This document shows, piece after piece, positions 42,235 through 51,059 of a DNA stretch of 64,000 nucleotides. The notes beneath the pieces were generated by a model. It was not told the DNA's origin. It was given only the letters and a program-made list of their open reading frames with translations, and did not search any database. The stretch spans positions 30,219 through 94,218 of the forward strand of contig CAKUPP010000004.1 of assembly GCA_934675165.1 (NCBI GenBank). Reading direction: 5' to 3'. Within the stretch, counting starts at the first letter, position 1; each line of letters opens with the position of its first letter. A program made the translations under genes and the position numbers. This DNA is from an uncultured Eubacteriales bacterium (GTDB lineage: Bacteria; Bacillota; Clostridia; Oscillospirales; Acutalibacteraceae).

Positions 42235-43536
42235 GTGAAAAATTTTTTAAATTTTAATTTTTCGGATATTTCCGAGGAGAAAAAAAAGTTACTAAATAAA
42301 TACACTCAATATCAATCTAAAAATTTAAATTTGAATATGTCTCGTGGAAAGCCCGGAAGCGATCAGTTAAATTTGTCCTCAAAAATACTAGATGTTGTAT
42401 CTTCCAATACAACTTTAATAAGTGATAACGGAGCTGACTACCGAAATTACGGGATAAATGACGGTTTACCAGAAATGAAAGAATTTATTTCAAAAGCAAC
42501 CGGAATTGATAAAAATAATTTTATAGTAGGCGGGAATTCAAGCTTAAGCATGATGTTTGACGTTATATCTTATTTTATGATACATGGAGTTAATGGACTT
42601 ACGCCATGGCTTAAACAAGAAAAAATAAAATTTTTATGCCCCTCACCTGGCTATGATAGACACTTTGCAATTTCGGAATACTTTGGAATGGAACTTATCA
42701 CTATACCTATGACAAAAGAAGGACCAGATATGGACATAGTTGAAAAATATGTTTCAACTGATGAAACGATAAAAGGTATGTGGTGCGTACCAAAGTATTC
42801 AAATCCACAAGGAATTGTATATTCAAATACCACTGTAAAAAGAATTGCAAATCTAAAACCCAAAGCGCAAGATTTTAGAGTAATGTGGGATAATGCATAT
42901 TTTGTGCATGATCTTACGGATAATCCAAAAAATCTTTTGGACATATTTCAAGAATGTCAAAAAAGCAAAAACGATCAGTTGCTTATTGCATTTTTTTCCA
43001 CTTCAAAAATAACTTTCCCTGGAGCCGGAGTAGCTTTTATGGCATGTACTGGAAAAAATCTTGAGAATTTTAAAAAAATGTACAGCATCAAAACTGTTGG
43101 ATTTGATAAAATAAATCAAATAAGGCACATTAAATTTTTAAAAAACAAAACAACACTCCAAAACCACATGAAAAAACATCAAAAAATTTTAGTTCCCAAA
43201 TTTAATATTATTTTGGAAAAATTAAAAAATGAATTCGAAAATAATCCCATTATATCGTGGGAAAAACCTCAAGGTGGATATTTTATAAGTGTAAACACTT
43301 ACCCCGGATGTGCAAAAAGAACAGTAGAACTTTGCAAAAATGCTGGTGTAATTTTGACAAATGCTGGAGCAACTTTTCCGTATGGAAAAGATCCAAAAGA
43401 TTCAAACATACGTCTCGCGCCTACGTTCCCTTCTGAAAAGGAATTAAAAATTGCTACTGACCTATTTTGTATTTGTGTCAAAATAGCTTTTTTGGAATTA
43501 AAAGAAAAACAAATTTTGAAAGGATGTCTATATTGA
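42235..43536 (+). CDS. PLP-dependent aminotransferase (aspartate aminotransferase type Ic, MocR-like fold)
   Basis: About 433 residues of a fold-type I aminotransferase. Visible: substrate region NMSRGKPGSDQLNLS, YRNYGINDGLPEMKEFI, cofactor region VGGNSSLSMMFDVI, CPSPGYDRHF, KYSNPQGIVYS, the Asp of VMWDNAYFVHDL, the Schiff-base lysine in FFSTSKITFPGAGVAF, and C-terminal NIRLAPTFP, where the arginine binds the carboxylate. This pattern fits the PF12897 aspartate aminotransferases. GTG 42235 (behind GGTGAT) and TTG 42232 are both possible. It probably makes aspartate, feeding asd; the exact substrate is inferred. The lysozyme gene is coupled downstream. Confidence 0.85.
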   Translation: MKNFLNFNFSDISEEKKKLLNKYTQYQSKNLNLNMSRGKPGSDQLNLSSKILDVVSSNTTLISDNGADYRNYGINDGLPEMKEFISKATGIDKNNFIVGGNSSLSMMFDVISYFMIHGVNGLTPWLKQEKIKFLCPSPGYDRHFAISEYFGMELITIPMTKEGPDMDIVEKYVSTDETIKGMWCVPKYSNPQGIVYSNTTVKRIANLKPKAQDFRVMWDNAYFVHDLTDNPKNLLDIFQECQKSKNDQLLIAFFSTSKITFPGAGVAFMACTGKNLENFKKMYSIKTVGFDKINQIRHIKFLKNKTTLQNHMKKHQKILVPKFNIILEKLKNEFENNPIISWEKPQGGYFISVNTYPGCAKRTVELCKNAGVILTNAGATFPYGKDPKDSNIRLAPTFPSEKELKIATDLFCICVKIAFLELKEKQILKGCLY

Positions 43537-44963
43537 TAAACAAATTTTTGAACAAATTCATTTTATTCACCACACTAAATTGTGTACTGTTTTTTACGTT
43601 TACATTTTGTAATAAAATTTTCGCTGAAGAATTTTTTCTTCAATCAAGTTATAAAGTACCTCAAGGCATGGACATGCTTTTAGCACCTTCTTCTAAAATT
43701 GATTACACACATGAATGGTTTTCACAAGATGAAAACATAGCAACCATTGACAATAAAGGAGTAGTCCATGGAAAAAAGTTAGGTATATGTGAAATAATTG
43801 CAAAAAATAAAAAAAATAATCAAATATCCAAGTGTATGTTGGAAGTCATGCCACCCAAGCCCATACGTGTTTGCTATTGCTCAGAACAATTTTCCAAAAC
43901 AAATAGCACTTTTGAAGCAATAACAATAACTCAAGAACCAGTAAAAAAAATAAAATTTGAAATTAAATGCGGTGAATACAACAAAATTTATTATTGTACA
44001 AACAGCCGTCAAAACGATTCTGTACGAATTTGGAAACAAAAAATAAATATTCCAGTTGAAGGTAAAGCAACAATTACCGCATACGCCAGTGAAAATAGCT
44101 ATGATTTTCTACCTGATTCATCATCATCCACCGTATTAATAAGAAATAGCTTCGATATTTATGAAATATCTGTTTTAGAAAAATCAGTAAGTCAAAAATG
44201 TATAAATTTTATAGCTTCATGCGAAAAATTTATACGTTGCATATATGTAGATTCTGCCGGATTCTTAACCATTGGCTACGGAAAAAAATTAAATTCAGCA
44301 GAAGCATTTTACAACAATATAACTCGAGAAGAAGCAGTAGCGATCTTACATAAAACCATTAATCAAAATTATTATGTACGGTGTATAAATAATTTTTTGA
44401 TAACAAACAAAATAAAGTTCAATCAACATCAATTTGACGCATTAGTAAGTTTTTGTTACAATCTTGGATGTTCATGGATAATCAACGGAAGCGATCTTAA
44501 AAATATTATTGTCGATTGCGGTAATTCTGATTCTCATCCATCGTATGCTTTCGTTAATTCAGACAACGGCTTATTTGTGCGTAGCTTACCTTCCACTTCT
44601 GGAAAAAAGTATTGTGTTTTGAAAAATAAAGAACGCATTGAAATTTTAAGCTTATATCCTAAAAACGAGCACTGGTACAAAATAAAAACTTCTTCAGGTA
44701 TAATTGGATATTGTTGTTCAGATTTTCTTGATATAAAATACGAGTGTTCAAGTGAAAAAAATTTAAAAAATATAAATAAAGAAAAATTTATAAAAGAATT
44801 TTCTGCCTATCACCACGCATCCCATAAATGCTTAAAAGGACTAATTTCTAGAAGATTTCAAGAACTAGATATGTTTTTTTATGGAGATTATTCTCGATTT
44901 AATTCAAAAAAAATTTATTCAAAAAGGTACAACATCCCTGATTGTGCTAAAGATTTAATTTAA
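43533..44963 (+). CDS. Secreted GH24 lysozyme with Ig-like and SH3 domains
   Basis: About 476 residues. Signal peptide to about residue 33 (cleavage near IFAEE), a Big2-like domain (WFSQDENIATIDNKGVVHG ... CEIIAKN), a second beta domain (about 115-220), then a T4-type lysozyme: catalytic CEKFIRCIYVDSAGFLTIGYG shows the Glu-8-Asp-5-Thr spacing of GH24, followed by FNQHQFDALVSFCYNLG. A bacterial SH3 domain comes next (GLFVRSLPSTSGKKYCVL ... WYKIKTSSGIIGYCCSDFL). It should cut peptidoglycan. TTG 43533 overlaps the upstream stop (TTGA) and is eight bases past AAAGGA; ATG 43524 touches that site. A hairpin terminator follows. Confidence 0.85.
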   Translation: MINKFLNKFILFTTLNCVLFFTFTFCNKIFAEEFFLQSSYKVPQGMDMLLAPSSKIDYTHEWFSQDENIATIDNKGVVHGKKLGICEIIAKNKKNNQISKCMLEVMPPKPIRVCYCSEQFSKTNSTFEAITITQEPVKKIKFEIKCGEYNKIYYCTNSRQNDSVRIWKQKINIPVEGKATITAYASENSYDFLPDSSSSTVLIRNSFDIYEISVLEKSVSQKCINFIASCEKFIRCIYVDSAGFLTIGYGKKLNSAEAFYNNITREEAVAILHKTINQNYYVRCINNFLITNKIKFNQHQFDALVSFCYNLGCSWIINGSDLKNIIVDCGNSDSHPSYAFVNSDNGLFVRSLPSTSGKKYCVLKNKERIEILSLYPKNEHWYKIKTSSGIIGYCCSDFLDIKYECSSEKNLKNINKEKFIKEFSAYHHASHKCLKGLISRRFQELDMFFYGDYSRFNSKKIYSKRYNIPDCAKDLI

Positions 44964-44969
44964 AAAAAC

Positions 44970-45011
44970 AAAAGCTGTTGCAACTCAAAAACGATGTGCT
45001 ACAGCTTTTTT
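44970..45011 (+). terminator. Terminator of the aminotransferase-lysozyme operon
   Basis: Stem AAAAGCTGTTGCA / TGCTACAGCTTTT with a T6 run, directly after the lysozyme stop. Confidence 0.85.
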
Positions 45012-45080
45012 ATTGTGATAATCAAAACTAAATATATCAATATATAGAAAGTTATCAAAAATATATTTTTACCAAATTAT

Positions 45081-45644
45081 CTATCTGTCACGACGATAAT
45101 AATTTTCTTTCATCATAAATTCTGCATCAGATAAATTTTCTACCATAAGTGATTCTCTAATTCTTGTAGAACTCACAGGACTGTCATTAAAAAGGACAGG
45201 TTTAACAACTTTAACCAAAATACCATACTGAGCACAAATTTTTTTGAGATCAGAAGCATCCGCATTACCATTATTTCCAAAATGGTAATTAAAACCACAA
45301 ACTACGTACTTAGCATTTAGTGTTTTAAACAAAATATCTCGCACAAATTGTTCGGGGAACATATTTTTTACTTTTAAAAAATCGACTATGTACATAATTT
45401 CTATTCCCAAATTTTCCATTATTGATATTTTGCGCTCTACCGAAGTTATCCTCTTTTCTTGAAACCGATTAGCTATAGCTTTAGGGTTGTTTGAAAATGT
45501 AAAAACGGTTGGTATTACTCCTTTTTTTTTAAGTCGAACTGTTTGCCTAATCACTTTTTGATGCCCAATATGTACTCCATCAAAATACCCTAATGCAACA
45601 GCAGTGGGCATATTCTGTATTTCAAAATTTTTGTAAACTATCAT
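45081..45644 (-). CDS. ribF: FMN adenylyltransferase (RibF N-terminal domain only)
   Basis: The 187 residues contain the whole nucleotidyltransferase domain of bifunctional RibF: ALGYFDGVHIGHQKVI, VFTFSNNPKAI, ITSVERKISIMENLGI, VCGFNYHFGNNG, and SSTRIRESL. The usual riboflavin kinase domain (another roughly 120 residues) is missing: the stop follows NYYRRDR and only 70 bases separate it from the lysozyme terminator. It should make FAD from FMN but not FMN from riboflavin. No kinase-domain remnant is visible downstream in any frame I inspected. A weak GGTGA precedes the ATG; it lies 82 bases after truB, perhaps in the same transcript. Confidence 0.88.
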   Translation of the reverse strand: MIVYKNFEIQNMPTAVALGYFDGVHIGHQKVIRQTVRLKKKGVIPTVFTFSNNPKAIANRFQEKRITSVERKISIMENLGIEIMYIVDFLKVKNMFPEQFVRDILFKTLNAKYVVCGFNYHFGNNGNADASDLKKICAQYGILVKVVKPVLFNDSPVSSTRIRESLMVENLSDAEFMMKENYYRRDR

Positions 45645-45726
45645 ATTTTATCACCGTATATAATAAAAATGGGTCTATATCCTCTTATATACTATTAAGT
45701 AAGTTAAATTTTTATTCTTTAAAATT

Positions 45727-46632
45727 TTAACGCAAAGCCTTACAAACCAACATTTCTCCACGAATTTTATCTACTTTTCCAATCCCTACAAAATTGTCTT
45801 TATGATATATCGAAAAAATTTCTTGATCCAAAAAATTTTGCTTAGAAAAAATTCTGGTTAAACTCAACGCTCCACCATTTTGAAATCTAGTTGCCTGGTT
45901 CAAAGAAACATATGCTTTTTTATTATCTAAAAATAAATAGTTTGTTGCGAGAATATAATTATTTATAATTTCACTCACATCAGTTACCTTAATTTTTTCA
46001 AGAGGGTAGCTTTGAGATAAATCAAATCCATTTGAAAAAGTTCGTCTTAAAGAAGTCATCACTGCGCCACATCCAAGCTTTTTTCCAATATCATCACAAA
46101 GCGTTCTGACATATGTCCCTTGTGAACAAAAAATTTCAATTTTAGCAGTTTGAGTTTTTTCATTAAAATCCAAAACATCTAAAGAAAATATATTTATCTT
46201 TCGATATTTTCTTTCAACTTCAATACCTTTTCTTGCCAAATCACAAAGTTTTCTTCCACCTTGTTTTACAGCTGAAAACATTGGAGGAATTTGATCTATT
46301 TCTCCAACAAATTCCCCAACCACATTTTTAAAATCTTTTTCTGATACAAAAGATGGTAATTTACTTATAACCTCTCCGGTTATATCAAGCGTACTGGTTG
46401 TTATTCCCAACTGAAGCGATGCTACATATTTTTTTGAATGAACTTTAGAAAAAACTTGAAATTTTGCTGTTTCGCCAAAAAGTACTGGCAAAACGCCTGT
46501 GGCCATAGGATCTAAAGTACCCATATGCCCTACCTTTTTTTGACCAAATTTTTTTCTTAATATCGCAATAACATCAAAAGAAGTATACCCTTCAGGTTTA
46601 TCAATAACAAGTATGCCGTTCATTCTCTCCAT
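45727..46632 (-). CDS. truB: tRNA pseudouridine-55 synthase
   Basis: Isomerises uridine 55 in the T-loop of tRNAs. The 301 residues include GILVIDKPEGYTSFDVI, the catalytic aspartate in VGHMGTLDPMATGVLPV, KKYVASLQLG, QIPPMFSAVKQGGRKL and GTYVRTLCDDIGKKLG. The start overlaps the nrnA stop by 13 bases. It belongs to the conserved nusA-infB operon, where truB normally follows rbfA and nrnA. Confidence 0.95.
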   Translation of the reverse strand: MERMNGILVIDKPEGYTSFDVIAILRKKFGQKKVGHMGTLDPMATGVLPVLFGETAKFQVFSKVHSKKYVASLQLGITTSTLDITGEVISKLPSFVSEKDFKNVVGEFVGEIDQIPPMFSAVKQGGRKLCDLARKGIEVERKYRKINIFSLDVLDFNEKTQTAKIEIFCSQGTYVRTLCDDIGKKLGCGAVMTSLRRTFSNGFDLSQSYPLEKIKVTDVSEIINNYILATNYLFLDNKKAYVSLNQATRFQNGGALSLTRIFSKQNFLDQEIFSIYHKDNFVGIGKVDKIRGEMLVCKALR

Positions 46633-47618
46633 CCCAACTCACAAGAAATTTTGGATAATATTTTTTGAATAGACTCTTCTACAGAACATTTAAGTGAAAA
46701 TCCTGCTGCTCGTTGATGCCCACCTCCACCAAATAATAAACAAAAATCACCAGCATCAACATTTTTTGAAGTCCTAACAGAAACTTTGCATTCTCCACTT
46801 TGCTTTTCACGAATGGTTATTCCAATATCTACTCCCTGCACTCTTATCGGCATTGAAGCAATTCCATCAAGTTCATCATCTGTTATTCCCAAAAGACTCA
46901 TATTTTCGAGTGAAACATAAGTTATGGCACATTTACCGTTAAAAAAATATTTTAAATTCTTTTGAACTAATTTTTCTACTTCTATTTTAAGTGGAGATTT
47001 TACAATAAATAAATTTTCGTTTATTAGAGAAATTGGCGCACCACACTCAATAAGTTTTGCAGAAATATAATGCGAATTTGCAGATGTATTTGAATAACAA
47101 AAGCACCCCGTGTCAGTTGAAATTCCAGTATATAAACAAGTAGCAATTTCTTTATCTATTTCGCATCCAATAAAACTTAAAATTTGATATATTATTTCGC
47201 CACACGCCGCTGCCGATGAATCTACACAAGATAGATTAGCCGGAACTTTATTCACTTTATGATGGTCTATACAAACATCTATTTTATCTCCATAAACCAT
47301 TAATTCGGGTTCTATAAGCGATGGTTCTGCCAAATCGACCGATATTACACACTGATTTTTAAATTCTTGTTGACTTACAAATTTTTCTAAAAACTCAAAT
47401 TTTTCAGGTATTTTTTTACTGTAAATAACTTTTGCCTTTTTCCCCGATTTTTGAAGTGCTCGGCATAAACCAAACGCACACCCTAAAGCATCTCCGTCAG
47501 GATAAGCATGAGTAATAATGTAGAAGAAATCCTTTTCCATAAGAAATGATGATATTTTAGATATCAATTTTAGCAAACGTATCCTTCTTTCTAAATTTTC
47601 ATTTGGATAAAACTTCAT
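46620..47618 (-). CDS. nrnA: DHH-family oligoribonuclease / PAP phosphatase
   Basis: Degrades nanoRNAs and dephosphorylates 3'-phosphoadenosine 5'-phosphate. DHH motifs: THAYPDGDALGCAFGLCRAL, VDLAEPSLIEP, the name-giving DHHKVN, GISTDTGCFCYS, and the DHHA1 substrate motif GGGGHQRAAGF. ATG 47618 lies inside the end of rbfA (20-base overlap) and has no good ribosome site; a TTG a little downstream, behind AGAAGGA, is an alternative. Product about 332 residues. It is co-transcribed in the infB operon. Confidence 0.9.
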   Translation of the reverse strand: MKFYPNENLERRIRLLKLISKISSFLMEKDFFYIITHAYPDGDALGCAFGLCRALQKSGKKAKVIYSKKIPEKFEFLEKFVSQQEFKNQCVISVDLAEPSLIEPELMVYGDKIDVCIDHHKVNKVPANLSCVDSSAAACGEIIYQILSFIGCEIDKEIATCLYTGISTDTGCFCYSNTSANSHYISAKLIECGAPISLINENLFIVKSPLKIEVEKLVQKNLKYFFNGKCAITYVSLENMSLLGITDDELDGIASMPIRVQGVDIGITIREKQSGECKVSVRTSKNVDAGDFCLLFGGGGHQRAAGFSLKCSVEESIQKILSKISCELGWRE

Positions 47619-47946
47619 CAATTTTTCGAGACATTGATATTCCGTATTCAACAGCGTCAGAAGGAATAAAAGTAAGAGTCGGAACATATCTCATACGAAG
47701 ACGATTGCCAAGTTCAGTCCGAACATATCCTTTTGCACCATCAAGTATAGCGCAAGCATTTTCCGCGCTTTCGAGCCCTTCCAACGCACTAATAAAAATA
47801 CGATAACCGGATCCATCATGCGAAGGATCTATTTTTATTACGCTCAAAAACATTTTTTTAAGTCTAGGATCTTTCAACTGACTTATTATGGCTGTAATTT
47901 CTCGTTTTACATTTTCAAACATATGCTCTGATCTGTGACTTGGCAT
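47599..47946 (-). CDS. rbfA: Ribosome-binding factor A
   Basis: Helps mature the 3' and 5' ends of 16S rRNA in the 30S subunit and is needed in the cold. The 115 residues form the KH-like domain: HRSEHMFENVKREITAIIS, LKDPRLKKMFLSVIKIDPS, and GNRLRMRYVPTLTFIPSDAV. ATG 47946 is preferred to an in-frame ATG at 47964 because GAGGAGAGG lies between them. It is 20 bases after infB. Confidence 0.93.
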   Translation of the reverse strand: MPSHRSEHMFENVKREITAIISQLKDPRLKKMFLSVIKIDPSHDGSGYRIFISALEGLESAENACAILDGAKGYVRTELGNRLRMRYVPTLTFIPSDAVEYGISMSRKIDEVLSK

Positions 47947-47965
47947 AATTGCCTCTCCTCTCAAT

Positions 47966-50398
47966 TTATTCTTCTCTATATTCTTCCATTACGAAAGCTT
48001 CAAAAATATCTCCCACTTTAATATCGTTAAAGTTAGTAAGTCCAATTCCGCATTCAAATCCTTGTGCAACTTCTTTTGCATCATCTTTAAATCTCTTAAG
48101 TGAAGAAATTTCGTCCTCGCATATAACTATTCCATCTCGTACTACACGCATTTTTGAATTTCTTGTAACCTTTCCGGAAAGAATATAACACCCAGCAATT
48201 GTTCCCACTCCAGAAATTTTATATACTTCACGACATTCTGCACGACCTAATTCAACTTCACGAATTTTTGGAGCAAGCATACCTTTCATTGCAGCTTCTA
48301 TTTCTTCTATGCACTCGTAAATAATGCGATAAAGCCTCATATCAACACCGTAACGCTTAGCATTCTCTGAAGCATCAGATTCAGGCCTTACATTGAATCC
48401 AACAATAATCGCGTTTGAAGCATTAGCTAACATAACGTCAGATTCATTTATAGCTCCAACGCCGCTATGAATCACATTAACTCTAACTTCTGGATTTGAG
48501 ATCTTTTCTAATGATTGTTTAACAGCTTCAACTGAACCTTGTACATCGCCTTTTACTATTACTTTTAATTCTTTCACGTCTCCAACTTGCATCTGATCAA
48601 ACAAATTGTCTAGCGTAACTTTTGTCCTGCTGTTAAACTCAGCTTCTTTTTGAGCAGTTCTACGCTGATCAACAAGTTCCCTGGCCAATTTTTCATCAGA
48701 AACTGCATTTACCACATCACCGCCAACAGGTACTGTATCCAAACCAGTTATTTCAACAGGAACAGATGGACCTGCTTCTTTAAGCTTGATTCCTTTATCG
48801 TTAATCATAGCTCTCACGCGTCCCACTGCTGTTCCGGCTACCACAATATTACCTACCTTAAGTGTACCATTTTGAACTAAGATAGTTGCAACCGGGCCTT
48901 TACCTTTATCAAGCTTTGCTTCAATTACCGTACCTTTTGCATTTCTATTTGGGTTGGCTTTTAATTCTTTAATATCTGCCATTAAAAGAACCATCTCAAG
49001 TAATTCATCTATTCCTTGTTTTTGTTTTGCAGAAACTTTTATGCATGGAGTATCTCCGCCCCACTCTTCCGGAACGATTTCATGCTCAGTGAGTTGCTGT
49101 AATACCTTTTCAGGATTTGCTCCTTCTTTATCCATTTTATTTATTGCAACTATAATAGAAACCTTTGCAGCTTTTGCGTGATTTATAGCTTCAATTGTCT
49201 GAGGTTTAATTCCATCATCCGCAGCCACTACCAATATGGCTATATCGGTAACTTCTGCTCCACGAGCTCTCATAGTTGTAAAAGCTTCATGACCGGGAGT
49301 ATCAAGGAATGTGATATCTCTACCATTTACATTAACTTTGTATGCACCAATATGTTGAGTAATTCCTCCTGCCTCTGTAGAAATAACATCTGCATGACGT
49401 ATAGCATCTAGAAGAGATGTCTTACCGTGGTCAACGTGTCCCATTACAACGACCACTGGAGCCCTTGGTACTAGATCTTCTTCTTTGTCCTCACTATCAT
49501 CAATTATCATTTCTTCGATAGTCACAACTTCTTCTTTTTCAACTTTTGCATGAAATTCCATAGACACCAAACTTGCAGTATCAAAATCTATTGTGTCGTT
49601 TATCGAAGCCATAACCCCCATCATCATAAGTTTTTTAATTACTTCAGATGCAGTAGCTTTTAATCTAGAAGCAAGTTCTCCCACAGTAATTTCATCAGGA
49701 ATTAAAACCGTTATTGGTTTTGCTTTTCTTTCTTCTGCTATTCTACGCAATCTCTCAGATTCAGTTTCGTGTTTTGTGCGCTTAAACTTACCTTTTTGTT
49801 GAGATCTTTGAACTATTTTTTGCTTAGTTGAACTTGTATCTCCTTTAACTCTTTCAGACGCAATACGATCATATTTTTCATTATATTTGTCAATATTTAC
49901 GTTTACAATTCTTGTATTTACCACTCTGTTTTCAGATACATCAACATTTGGTTGCCCAGTTCTAGTGCTACCTGTTAAAACAATTTTGCTTGCAAATTTC
50001 TTCGAAGATGGTGTGTTAGATTTTTTATTCGAAGCACGCTCAGAAACTTTTTTAATATTCTTTTTCTTTTCAGAATCCTTTTTATTCGTTTGAGCAGCAA
50101 AAACTTTTTTATTTTTATCTTTAGCTTCTTTTTCAAAATTCTTTGTGGATGCACCTGCATCCTTCGTGTTTACTTCTTCTTTTTTATCAACATCGTTTTT
50201 ACTTGCAAAATATTTATCAAAGTTCTCTACCTGATTATGTTGTGTATAATATTCAAAAATAAAATTAAGTTCATCTTCATTTAGAGCTGTCATATGTTTT
50301 TTTTCTTCGCCAAGTTTTTCCTTAAGAAGTGCCAAAATTTCTTTACTGGCAACACCTAAATCTTTTGCTACTTCGTGAACTCTATACTTTATCATCAT
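47966..50398 (-). CDS. infB: Translation initiation factor IF-2
   Basis: GTPase that brings fMet-tRNA to the 30S subunit. About 810 residues: IF2_N domain (KYRVHEVAKDLGVASKEIL), a Lys/Ser/Asp-rich low-complexity linker (about 75-215), a second IF2_N-like segment (ITVGELASRLKATASEVI), G domain with VVVMGHVDHGKTSLLDAI, DTPGHEAF and AINKMDK, then domains II-IV ending in the C2 fMet-tRNA-binding barrel (ISGVGTIAGCYILSGKV). GAAAGGA precedes a cluster of start codons; ATG 50398 fits its spacing better than ATG 50404. Central gene of the rimP operon. Confidence 0.95.
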   Translation of the reverse strand: MMIKYRVHEVAKDLGVASKEILALLKEKLGEEKKHMTALNEDELNFIFEYYTQHNQVENFDKYFASKNDVDKKEEVNTKDAGASTKNFEKEAKDKNKKVFAAQTNKKDSEKKKNIKKVSERASNKKSNTPSSKKFASKIVLTGSTRTGQPNVDVSENRVVNTRIVNVNIDKYNEKYDRIASERVKGDTSSTKQKIVQRSQQKGKFKRTKHETESERLRRIAEERKAKPITVLIPDEITVGELASRLKATASEVIKKLMMMGVMASINDTIDFDTASLVSMEFHAKVEKEEVVTIEEMIIDDSEDKEEDLVPRAPVVVVMGHVDHGKTSLLDAIRHADVISTEAGGITQHIGAYKVNVNGRDITFLDTPGHEAFTTMRARGAEVTDIAILVVAADDGIKPQTIEAINHAKAAKVSIIVAINKMDKEGANPEKVLQQLTEHEIVPEEWGGDTPCIKVSAKQKQGIDELLEMVLLMADIKELKANPNRNAKGTVIEAKLDKGKGPVATILVQNGTLKVGNIVVAGTAVGRVRAMINDKGIKLKEAGPSVPVEITGLDTVPVGGDVVNAVSDEKLARELVDQRRTAQKEAEFNSRTKVTLDNLFDQMQVGDVKELKVIVKGDVQGSVEAVKQSLEKISNPEVRVNVIHSGVGAINESDVMLANASNAIIVGFNVRPESDASENAKRYGVDMRLYRIIYECIEEIEAAMKGMLAPKIREVELGRAECREVYKISGVGTIAGCYILSGKVTRNSKMRVVRDGIVICEDEISSLKRFKDDAKEVAQGFECGIGLTNFNDIKVGDIFEAFVMEEYREE

Positions 50399-50444
50399 GG
50401 GCATCTATCCTTTCAAACATTAGTTTACAATGTAATTTATCTGA

Positions 50445-50756
50445 TTAGTTGGACTCAACAAAATTTATAAGGATTTTTAATTTTTCCGCCAACTCTTTAT
50501 TTTTAACTCCTATTATTGCTGCATAATTACCAGTTGCAGAAAGTATTTCATCTTTAGTCACAGGTAATCTTTTAATCTCAACACCGAGAGATGAATTTTT
50601 AAGTTTGTTTAAAGAATTTTCTGATATATCACATGCAGTTACAATTAAGCTAATTTCATTTTTCAATGATCGATATTGTACATTATCATTGCCAAAAACT
50701 GCATTACCTGATTTTGTTATAATTCCTAAAAAAGATAAAAGAGATTTTTTATTCAT
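50445..50756 (-). CDS. ylxQ: L7Ae-like ribosomal/K-turn-binding protein YlxQ
   Basis: The 103-residue protein matches the L7Ae/L30e fold: SFLGIITKSGNAVFGNDNV, SLIVTACDISENSLNKL, and GNYAAIIGVKNKELAEKL. Members bind kink-turn RNAs; the exact role of YlxQ is unsettled. It overlaps rnpM by eight bases and is followed after 46 bases by infB, its usual place in Firmicutes. Confidence 0.9.
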   Translation of the reverse strand: MNKKSLLSFLGIITKSGNAVFGNDNVQYRSLKNEISLIVTACDISENSLNKLKNSSLGVEIKRLPVTKDEILSATGNYAAIIGVKNKELAEKLKILINFVESN

Positions 50757-51033
50757 TCTTCATAATCACCCTTTCTAATTTTTCGTATACACTAGTGTCT
50801 ATTTTGGAAGAAAAAGATTTTTCTAATTTACGAAATTTTTTTGCTTTCAAGAAACATTTTAAATTATTGCAAATATATGCACCACGTCCATCTTTTTTAT
50901 CGGTTCCGTTTAATATTTTAAAATCATAAATTCCTTCCTTGTGAGGAACTCTGACTACCATAATAAAATTATTTTTGGATTTTCTTTCCCCACATCCAAT
51001 ACATTTACGAATAGGTATAGTATTAATTTTCAA
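50749..51033 (-). CDS. rnpM: RNase P modulator RnpM (YlxR, DUF448)
   Basis: The 94 residues contain RKCIGCGERKSKNNF and DGRGAYICNNLKCF, the hallmarks of YlxR/DUF448. The family has been reported to bind RNase P RNA and modulate its activity; this window also carries rnpB at 1.4-1.75 kb. It lies between nusA and ylxQ as in other Firmicutes. Confidence 0.92.
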   Translation of the reverse strand: MKINTIPIRKCIGCGERKSKNNFIMVVRVPHKEGIYDFKILNGTDKKDGRGAYICNNLKCFLKAKKFRKLEKSFSSKIDTSVYEKLERVIMKNE

Positions 51034-51059
51034 TTAGCACACACACTTTCTTAAATTTT

